Shown here: in pieces, positions 1 to 3,940 of the stretch
Layout of the letters: the number at the start of each line of letters is the position of its first letter
Numbering within the stretch: the stretch's first letter is position 1
Assembly (NCBI GenBank): GCA_029933995.1
Contig: JAOZNB010000056.1
Coordinates: 1-8,446, forward strand
Length of the DNA: 8,446 nucleotides
Reading direction: 5' to 3'
Source of the DNA: Candidatus Moraniibacteriota bacterium
GTDB taxonomy: Bacteria > Patescibacteriota > Minisyncoccia > Moranbacterales > GCA-2747515
The notes under the pieces: model-generated
Databases searched by the model: none
Seen by the model: the letters and a program-made list of their open reading frames with translations, nothing else
Told to the model about the DNA's origin: nothing
Translations under genes and position numbers: made by a program

Positions 1-136
1 CTAATGCATAAATTTCATCTTGGATAACATGTGCACGCTTTCTTTCTTTTGCAATCAGAACAAACGTTATTACAATAACAGCAATACCGGCAATTAAAAA
101 TAAAAATGTTGTTATTGTACGAAAATTGCTATTCAT
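1..136 (-). CDS. N-terminal part of a single-pass membrane protein, cut by the window edge
   Basis: An ATG at 136 opens a frame that stays open for 45 codons to the window edge, so the 3' end is missing. The visible protein has a short polar start (MNSNFRTITT), one hydrophobic segment at about residues 9-28 (ending in VIVITFVLIA), then a basic, helical stretch (KERKRAHVIQDEIYAL). That layout fits a small bitopic membrane protein with a soluble or coiled C-terminal part, and is also compatible with a pilin-like protein. No domain can be named from this much. It starts 23 bp after the stop of the 37-residue microprotein gene, so the two may be co-transcribed. No Shine-Dalgarno site is visible; the sequence before the ATG is a TA-alternating run. 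Confidence 0.55.
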   Translation of the reverse strand, partial: MNSNFRTITTFLFLIAGIAVIVITFVLIAKERKRAHVIQDEIYAL

Positions 137-159
137 ATATATATAAACGTACTATTATT

Positions 160-273
160 TTATAATATTGACAAAAGTGGCAACAACAAAAATCCCAGCA
201 TTGCAAAAATCATAACAATTGCAAAAGCAATCCCAAACATACGCACTATTTTCTTTTTCTTTTTTGCTTTCAT
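160..273 (-). CDS. 37-residue single-transmembrane microprotein
   Basis: A complete small frame with ATG at 273 and TAA at 160-162. The peptide begins MKAKKKKKIVRMFG, followed by an unbroken hydrophobic helix of about 20 residues (IAFAIVMIFAMLGFLLLPLL) and SIL. By the positive-inside rule the lysine-rich N-terminus should be cytoplasmic. The design recalls tiny membrane anchors such as Prli42/DUF4044 of Firmicutes (lysine-rich start, one helix with ML and LL positions), but that is only an analogy. Support that it is a gene: an extended -10 promoter lies directly upstream (282-310), the frame fits neatly between DAHP synthase and the next gene, and the polarity of the peptide is non-random. 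There is no Shine-Dalgarno site; the mRNA is probably leaderless. Function unknown. Confidence 0.55.
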   Translation of the reverse strand: MKAKKKKKIVRMFGIAFAIVMIFAMLGFLLLPLLSIL

Positions 274-281
274 ATAAAATA

Positions 282-310
282 ATTATATCAAAAATTATCA
301 TCAACTGCAA
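282..310 (-). promoter_or_regulatory. Promoter of the 37-residue microprotein gene (extended -10)
   Basis: On the minus strand TTGCAG (305-310) is followed after exactly 17 nt by TATAAT (282-287), preceded by TGA to give an extended -10 (TGATATAAT). The -10 ends 8 nt before the ATG at 273, so transcription should begin at or within a base or two of the start codon. This suggests a leaderless message. Confidence 0.55.
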
Positions 311-327
311 CTATACCATAATTTTTA

Positions 328-1374
328 TCATTTGTTACGAAACTGTACAATTTTTTCTATTAATAATCGTGTTTCACTAATGCCAATACATGCATCTGTC
401 ACGGATAACCCACCCAAATCAACATTTTTACTACTAATAACATCAAGGTTTTGACTTCCACCTTTTATAAAGCTCTCGATCAAAAAACCTTTTACCAATT
501 TGTGAACATCTTTATTTTTTTTACAAGATTGCAAAACTGACATAACTGTGCGAGTTTGTCTCATATAATCTTTTTCATCATTAATGCGCGTATTATCATG
601 ACTTGCATCAACAATAGCTGCAGGATTCTGCACACCATGCTTCTTATATAATTCAATAACGTGCTTTAAATGTTTCAAAGAATAATTTGAACCGCTAACA
701 CCTCCACGCAATACAATATGAGCATGTTCATTTCCAATACTCATTATTTGCTTATTACATCGCACATAAACATGCGGACTTTGTGCAGAAACTACACCAT
801 TTATACCAATTTGTATATCTCCCGATGTTGGATTTTTAATACCAACTGCAAATGACATCCCAGATGCAAAAGCTCTATGCTCCTGATCTTCACTACTTCG
901 AGCTCCAATTGCAGCCCAAGAAAGCATATCGGACCGATGTCCAAACAAATTTGTAAATAATATCTCATCAGCAATTGGTAAACCTAGCTCAATAATTTCA
1001 CGCATCATCTTCCTTACATAAATTGTACCCTTATTTATATTTGGCAATTCAAATGGATCTGGTTGCAATGCAACGCCTGCCCATCCGACAGTAGTTCGTG
1101 GTTTTTGCGTATATACACGCATAACAATCTTAATATTATCTTTATATAATTTAGCAAGCTCCACTAATTGTTCAGCATAGACTCTCACAGCTTCCTCAGG
1201 CCACGCACTACACGGACCTACAATAACAAGCAATCTTTCATCCTTGCCCACTAAAATAGCTTGAATTTCTTTTCTATCTTGAATAACTTTTTTTCTTGCT
1301 AAAAGACTCAACGGCACCTTAGCTCGTGCCTCTGAGACTGTAATTAGTTTTTTTGTTTTAATATTTTTTAACAT
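328..1374 (-). CDS. aroG: 3-deoxy-D-arabino-heptulosonate 7-phosphate (DAHP) synthase, class I (AroG/AroF/AroH type)
   Basis: Catalyses condensation of phosphoenolpyruvate with erythrose 4-phosphate to DAHP, the first step of the shikimate pathway to aromatic amino acids, in the cytoplasm. The 348 residues match the length of E. coli AroG (350), and the whole protein aligns by eye. Expected metal ligands are present: Cys55 in GPCS, His259 in DASHDNTR, Glu300 in FLIES and Asp327 in VTDACIG. Phosphate and PEP contacts are present too: Arg86 and Lys91 in MRVYTQKPRTTVGW, Arg159 in IGAR, Lys180 in GIKNPT, Arg223 in LRGG. The residue before Lys91 is Gln where E. coli has Glu. The segment before LRGG is several residues shorter than in AroG, so allosteric behaviour cannot be carried over. 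The stop is TGA at 328-330. No other shikimate genes are in view. It follows a terminator and a -10 box just 6 nt before the ATG, so it is probably a single-gene, leaderless unit. The symbol follows the E. coli paralogue family, not a specific isoenzyme. Confidence 0.93.
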   Translation of the reverse strand: MLKNIKTKKLITVSEARAKVPLSLLARKKVIQDRKEIQAILVGKDERLLVIVGPCSAWPEEAVRVYAEQLVELAKLYKDNIKIVMRVYTQKPRTTVGWAGVALQPDPFELPNINKGTIYVRKMMREIIELGLPIADEILFTNLFGHRSDMLSWAAIGARSSEDQEHRAFASGMSFAVGIKNPTSGDIQIGINGVVSAQSPHVYVRCNKQIMSIGNEHAHIVLRGGVSGSNYSLKHLKHVIELYKKHGVQNPAAIVDASHDNTRINDEKDYMRQTRTVMSVLQSCKKNKDVHKLVKGFLIESFIKGGSQNLDVISSKNVDLGGLSVTDACIGISETRLLIEKIVQFRNK

Positions 1375-1380
1375 ACATAT

Positions 1381-1386
1381 ATTATA
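1381..1386 (-). promoter_or_regulatory. Candidate -10 box of the DAHP synthase gene
   Basis: A perfect TATAAT on the minus strand ends 6 nt before the ATG at 1374. I see no good -35 box at 16-18 nt upstream, and the region is very AT-rich, so chance occurrence is possible. If real, the transcript would start at the start codon. There is no Shine-Dalgarno site to contradict this. Confidence 0.4.
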
Positions 1387-1410
1387 TCTATAATATATTA
1401 AGCATAAATC

Positions 1411-1441
1411 AAAAAACTACTCCACGCAAGAGTAGTTTTTT
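1411..1441 (-). terminator. Intrinsic terminator after the pilin-like gene
   Basis: A perfect 12-bp inverted repeat (AAAAAACTACTC / GAGTAGTTTTTT, arms 1411-1422 and 1430-1441) with a 7-nt loop. The run of T on the 3' arm gives the U-tract when read on the minus strand. It sits about 20 nt after the stop at 1463 and separates the pilin-like genes from DAHP synthase. The structure is symmetric and could stop transcription both ways. Confidence 0.85.
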
Positions 1442-1462
1442 AAAATATACAATTTTATTATA

Positions 1463-1849
1463 TTATTCATCAAAAGTACATCCAGTTTCTGAACATGTTG
1501 CTGTATATTCATCTTTTGTACCATATGTTGCAGTATACTCAAATGTTCCATCACTAACATCATCATCTATCATAACGCCCCACCGTCCAGTCAATCCAAA
1601 ATCAGGCCAACTCCCAAACCCATCTTTACAAATCAATGTTCCTGCTACAAGGTCTGCAAGATTATTCCCTTCATCCATACAAATAATTGCAGCTGGTACA
1701 GTTGATGAAATAGTTGATTTTGCAGATGCATCTTTTGCTTTATCTCTTGCAGAATCAAATGAACTCATGCTAATTGCACCTATAATTAAAACAATAACCA
1801 AACCTGCACCAAAAATGATTGCGCCTACAATAAGTACAATTTTCCACAC
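1463..1849 (-). CDS. Pilin-like membrane protein, 3' part of a gene split by a frame change (membrane helix and extracellular domain)
   Basis: The 128-residue frame opens at GTG (1849), but this is probably not a real start: it continues the frame of 1825-2049 once one base is gained or slipped. It begins WKIVLIVG and a strongly hydrophobic helix (about residues 3-27), followed by the polar stretch SARDKAKDASAKS, which is the helix start seen in type IV pilin-like proteins of CPR bacteria. The C-terminal part is small and beta-rich, with ICMD, LICKD, GSWPD, GRWGV, FEYTATY and a final CSETGCTFDE; the paired cysteines could form a disulphide outside the cell. The same motifs recur in the damaged gene upstream (2059-2553), so the two are paralogues. 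Expected place: anchored in the membrane with the C-terminal domain outside. Exact role (minor pilin, adhesin or other) is not determined. A terminator follows at 1411-1441. Confidence 0.6.
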   Translation of the reverse strand: MWKIVLIVGAIIFGAGLVIVLIIGAISMSSFDSARDKAKDASAKSTISSTVPAAIICMDEGNNLADLVAGTLICKDGFGSWPDFGLTGRWGVMIDDDVSDGTFEYTATYGTKDEYTATCSETGCTFDE

Positions 1850-2049
1850 AGATTTTTTTCTTCTTGTGGAGCTTGAATATTTACATTATTTGCCTGTGGA
1901 ATTGGAGCCTCTTCCCCATGATAAACAGTATTTATACTCTCTAATATTTCACTATCATCATATCCAGAATTTTTTAACTGTTCCACAAGAGATTCTTTTG
2001 AATAACTATCTTTATTTGTCTGTAAATAATCTATTACCTGTTGATTCAT
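1825..2049 (-). CDS. Pilin-like membrane protein, 5' part of the split gene (cytoplasmic helical domain)
   Basis: ATG at 2049, TAG or TAA-type stop after 74 codons at 1825. The meaningful part is about residues 1-66: MNQQVIDYLQTNKDSYSKES, then a three-helix-like segment ending SGYDDSEILESINTVYHG, then a Pro/Gln-rich linker reaching QAPQEEK. This helical module plus linker before a membrane segment is familiar from CPR membrane proteins. The last eight residues (NLCGKLYLL) come from the wrong frame; the continuation KSVWKIVLIV lies one frame over at 1849. The joint falls in a run of seven A (1853-1859, minus strand). The ATG is 9 bp after the stop of the upstream pilin-like gene at 2059, which suggests an operon. 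No Shine-Dalgarno site. If joined, the protein would be about 195 residues. Confidence 0.6.
   Translation of the reverse strand: MNQQVIDYLQTNKDSYSKESLVEQLKNSGYDDSEILESINTVYHGEEAPIPQANNVNIQAPQEEKNLCGKLYLL
1852..1858 (-). other. A-rich slip site joining the two halves of the pilin-like gene
   Basis: In the frame of the 5' half the message reads GAA GAA AAA AAT CTG, which contains the heptamer A_AAA_AAT (1858 to 1852). A -1 shift here, or insertion of one extra A during transcription of the A7 run, gives AAA AAA TCT GTG TGG and enters the 3' half exactly. It may equally be a mutation or a sequencing or assembly error in a homopolymer. Confidence 0.4.
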
Positions 2050-2058
2050 ATTTTAATA

Positions 2059-2553
2059 TTATTTAATTGTCCATGTAGTTCCTTGACCCATTGTTTCAAT
2101 AAACGTTATATTTATTGGATAATTACTTTCACATCCTTGTACTATCCACTATTCTTTCCATGTGTGTACATTATTACTACTGAGATAATCTTCTGTTACA
2201 CCTTTATCAATTGAATCAAATTGTTGTGTACAACCCAAAGTAGCAACCTTCGCAACAACACCATTCATTGTGTCTTGCGTCAACAAATCATCTGCATACG
2301 AACCTTGTGTCATTGCATTATCGATTTTACTTCCTTCTAGGTCATTATCAAATATACAACCAGTTTCACTACAATGCACGACAACACCATCTGATAGTAT
2401 TGCACAATACTCGAAACCTTCAACTATACCGTCCTCACGGCTAACCTGCATTTCGCATCCGCCCCACACACCGCCATCATCACTAATTATTGGCCAAGTA
2501 CCTAATTCAGTATCATCACGACAAATTTTACCACCTTCAACTAGTTCCATCAA
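2059..2553 (-). pseudogene. Pilin-like protein, 5'-truncated and interrupted by an in-frame TAG
   Basis: The open part starts at TTG 2553 or ATG 2550 and runs 134 codons to TAG at 2149-2151. The same frame then continues WIVQGCESNYP to TGQ-like end GQGTTWTIK and a TAA at 2059-2061. Residues near the start (GGKICRDD, GTWPI, GVWGG, GFEYCAI, CSETGCIFD) match the end of the neighbouring pilin-like protein, so this is a paralogue with an additional C-terminal region of roughly 95 residues including CTQQFDS. The N-terminal helical domain, linker and membrane helix are missing: a stop lies just upstream and the sequence switches there to a transposase remnant in the opposite direction. Without a membrane anchor the product would not be a working pilin. 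TAG is used as a normal stop by another gene here (6163), so readthrough is not expected. Confidence 0.7.
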
Positions 2554-2907
2554 GTAACTGTATTAGATGGTAACATCCAATACATACAAACAGATAATGG
2601 AACTGAATTTGAAAAACATTTTAAAAATGCTTGTATAGAATTAAGCATACCCCAATATCATTCAAGAGTAAGAACTCCAAAAGATAATCCTGATATTGAA
2701 AGATTTAATAGAACTGTTCAGGAAGAATTTATACAATTAGGGAATATGTCTACGGACATAGATATATTTAATAGAAATATTACAGAGTGGTTGATTGAAT
2801 ATAATTTTCACAGACCACATCAAACACTTGAATATATGACTCCTATAGCGTTTACTCAAAAGTATGGCAAAGTGTCCAACATGTACTCATCTAATACAAT
2901 CATTTGA
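2554..2907 (+). pseudogene. C-terminal remnant of a DDE transposase (rve integrase-core, IS481/IS3-like)
   Basis: The frame is open from 2545 and recognisable from about 2560 to the TGA at 2905-2907, roughly 115 residues, without a plausible start codon. It shows the second catalytic Asp in YIQTDNGTEF (codon 2593-2595) and the catalytic Glu in DNPDIERFNRTVQEEF (codon 2698-2700), 35 positions apart. These are followed by YNFHRPHQTLEYMTP, the usual C-terminal signature of this family. The first catalytic Asp and the DNA-binding region are absent, so it is inactive. No terminal inverted repeats are visible beside it. The broken 5' end coincides with the broken end of the pilin-like gene on the other strand, so one rearrangement probably cut both. 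Assignment to IS481 rather than IS3 is tentative. Confidence 0.8.
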
Positions 2908-2932
2908 CAAAACAATTAACACGTGCTATCAT
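2904..2932 (+). promoter_or_regulatory. Promoter of the cold-shock gene
   Basis: A perfect TTGACA (2904-2909), a 17-nt spacer and TATCAT (2927-2932, five of six consensus bases). The predicted start near 2939 leaves a 5' leader of about 90 nt before the ATG at 3031. The -35 box overlaps the TGA stop of the transposase remnant. Confidence 0.75.
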
Positions 2933-3030
2933 AGATACAATCAAATCAGAGCTGTAAGAAGAGCATAGTCGAGTTTCATCGAACAGACCAACTGTATTTG
3001 AAGAACTAACAAATATAAACTATCAATTAG

Positions 3031-3231
3031 ATGAACACAGGAAAAATTGCTCGTCTGACAGATCGTGGTTTTGGTTTTATATCTCAAGAAGGTGAAGAGA
3101 AAGACTTGTTCTTTCATGCAACTGAATTGCAAGATGTAGAATTCAACGATCTTCAAGAAGGCGACGATGTGACATTTGAAGTTGCTGACGGTCCTAAGGG
3201 TCCTAATGCAGTGAATGTTGCTCGTGCATAA
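3031..3231 (+). CDS. cspA: Cold-shock domain protein (CspA family)
   Basis: A 66-residue single cold-shock domain, the normal family length. It binds single-stranded RNA and DNA in the cytoplasm, where such proteins melt secondary structure in mRNA, often at low temperature. RNP1 is RGFGFIS (residues 12-18) and RNP2 is DLFFHA (25-30). The sequence belongs to the subtype that starts TGKIARLTDRGFGFI, lacking the Trp of E. coli CspA (KWFN). The end GPKGPNAVNVARA is typical. The ATG start fits the family length; no Shine-Dalgarno site precedes it. The long leader (about 2939-3030) recalls the regulated leaders of cold-shock genes, but I see only weak pairing in it. A strong terminator follows, so it is a single-gene unit. 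The symbol denotes family membership, not a particular paralogue. Confidence 0.92.
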   Translation: MNTGKIARLTDRGFGFISQEGEEKDLFFHATELQDVEFNDLQEGDDVTFEVADGPKGPNAVNVARA

Positions 3232-3234
3232 TAC

Positions 3235-3258
3235 ATTTATTCAATTTATTGAATAAAT
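3235..3258 (+). repeat. Perfect inverted repeat after the cold-shock gene
   Basis: ATTTATTCAA (3235-3244) and its exact complement TTGAATAAAT (3249-3258) around a 4-nt loop, four bases after the stop codon. It stands directly before the terminator hairpin and may protect the mRNA 3' end or terminate transcription on the other strand. Confidence 0.6.
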
Positions 3259-3264
3259 CAAAAG

Positions 3265-3295
3265 AAAAACAGCGGTCTTATGATCGCTGTTTTTT
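3265..3295 (+). terminator. Intrinsic terminator of the cold-shock gene
   Basis: Stem AAAAACAGCGGTC / GATCGCTGTTTTT (13 bp with one G-U pair when read as RNA) with the 4-nt loop TTAT, ending in a run of six T. Confidence 0.9.
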
Positions 3296-3297
3296 AT

Positions 3298-3326
3298 TTG
3301 ACTTTTTTTAAAAAAAATAGTATCAT
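3298..3326 (+). promoter_or_regulatory. Promoter of the 132-residue hypothetical gene
   Basis: TTGACT (3298-3303), a 17-nt spacer made of a T-run followed by an A-run, and TATCAT (3321-3326). It begins three bases after the preceding terminator. The -10 box is identical to that of the cold-shock gene. The predicted leader is about 47 nt. Confidence 0.7.
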
Positions 3327-3367
3327 ACCTCGTTAACATAAGTTAGCAACAACAACCACAAAAAACT

Positions 3368-3372
3368 GGAGG
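3368..3372 (+). promoter_or_regulatory. Shine-Dalgarno site of the 132-residue hypothetical gene
   Basis: GGAGG ends 7 nt before the ATG at 3380, an ideal spacing that settles the start. It is the only clear Shine-Dalgarno site before any gene in the window. Confidence 0.8.
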
Positions 3373-3379
3373 TTTTGCA

Positions 3380-3778
3380 ATGAGTGTAAAATGTTACGAC
3401 AATAATCTTAATATAGGCAGCAGTTGCATCATCGTAATTGATACTGTAAATAGTCCTACTGGCATTTGGTGGGGTACCATTACAACTAAGAATCCATGTG
3501 ACGATTTGCCTATCTTTACAGCAAAAATAACAAATGGTCGTTTCAAAATGAATGATGATTCATTAAACCCGGGACCCATTCATTCCACTGAATGCAAAAA
3601 TACTGTACCCAATGTAAACTATAGTATATTTCCAAATAACGAATTAACCCAAACATTGTTTCGACAACAGCAACAACTAGAGCAACGCTTCACGAGAGAA
3701 AAATATCGTGCTGACAGCTGGAAAACTATGCATGTGACTACGATAGCTCAACTTATTTCGCAGGGAGTAGAAAAGTGA
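3380..3778 (+). CDS. Hypothetical protein, 132 residues
   Basis: I do not recognise this protein. It starts at ATG with GGAGG 7 nt upstream and ends at TGA. Residues 1 to about 85 look beta-rich and globular, with four cysteines (5, 16, 39, 72), the aromatic cluster IWWGTIT (29-35) and several Pro/Asn turns. Residues 86-132 look alpha-helical and charged, with the glutamine-rich QQQQLEQRFTREKY and KTMHVTTIAQLI, perhaps a short coiled coil. There is no signal peptide or membrane segment, so it is probably cytoplasmic. It is transcribed alone: its own promoter lies upstream and a hairpin terminator follows. The Shine-Dalgarno-led start is unlike its neighbours and could mean transfer from another genome or high expression. 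Confidence 0.75.
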   Translation: MSVKCYDNNLNIGSSCIIVIDTVNSPTGIWWGTITTKNPCDDLPIFTAKITNGRFKMNDDSLNPGPIHSTECKNTVPNVNYSIFPNNELTQTLFRQQQQLEQRFTREKYRADSWKTMHVTTIAQLISQGVEK

Positions 3779-3799
3779 CGTAAAAGAATAACATTCTCA

Positions 3800-3840
3800 A
3801 AAGAATTTATTAGATAATTTCTAATGAATTCTTTCTTTTT
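3800..3840 (+). terminator. Intrinsic terminator of the 132-residue hypothetical gene
   Basis: Arms AAAGAATTTATTAG (3800-3813) and CTAATGAATTCTTT (3821-3834) pair over 14 bp with one G-U pair, around a 7-nt loop, followed by CTTTTT. It begins about 20 nt after the stop. Confidence 0.8.
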
Positions 3841-3880
3841 ATCTACCCTTTTAAACACAATAGCATCACAAGAAAATACA

Positions 3881-3914
3881 AAAAATCTCTCAGATAAAAT
3901 GCCGAGAGATTTTT
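3881..3914 (-). terminator. Intrinsic terminator at the end of the str operon (fusA)
   Basis: A perfect 11-bp inverted repeat, AAAAATCTCTC (3881-3891) and GAGAGATTTTT (3904-3914), with a 12-nt loop. Read on the minus strand it lies about 27 nt after the fusA stop and ends in a T-run. It is symmetric, so it may also insulate fusA from the converging gene at 3380-3778. Confidence 0.87.
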
Positions 3915-3940
3915 ATTTGTTCTGAATTGTAATGATTATT

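Noticed and set aside
290..326. A 9-bp inverted repeat (AAAAATTAT / ATAATTTTT) after DAHP synthase as a terminator
   Set aside because: The stem is entirely A/T, the loop is 19 nt, and it overlaps the promoter of the next gene; too weak to call.
328..330. Possible recoding of TGA (code 25, as in Absconditabacteria and Gracilibacteria)
   Set aside because: TGA ends the DAHP synthase, the 132-residue gene and the transposase remnant at plausible C-termini, and the conserved proteins contain no internal TGA.
1849..1849. GTG at 1849 as the true start of the pilin-like protein
   Set aside because: It would begin directly at the membrane helix without the basic N-terminus, and the preceding frame supplies a fitting domain and linker one base out of phase.
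1767..2066. Plus-strand open frame of 99 codons
   Set aside because: Antisense to the split pilin-like gene, whose halves both carry recognisable features; the plus-strand peptide has none.
2149..2151. TAG readthrough or an unusual amino acid at this codon
   Set aside because: TAG is used as an ordinary stop at 6163-6165, and this gene is already truncated at its 5' end, so simple decay is the better explanation.
2939..3030. A strong thermosensor fold in the cold-shock gene leader
   Set aside because: By eye only a 4-bp stem (TCGA/TCGA) is visible; no convincing structure without a folding computation.
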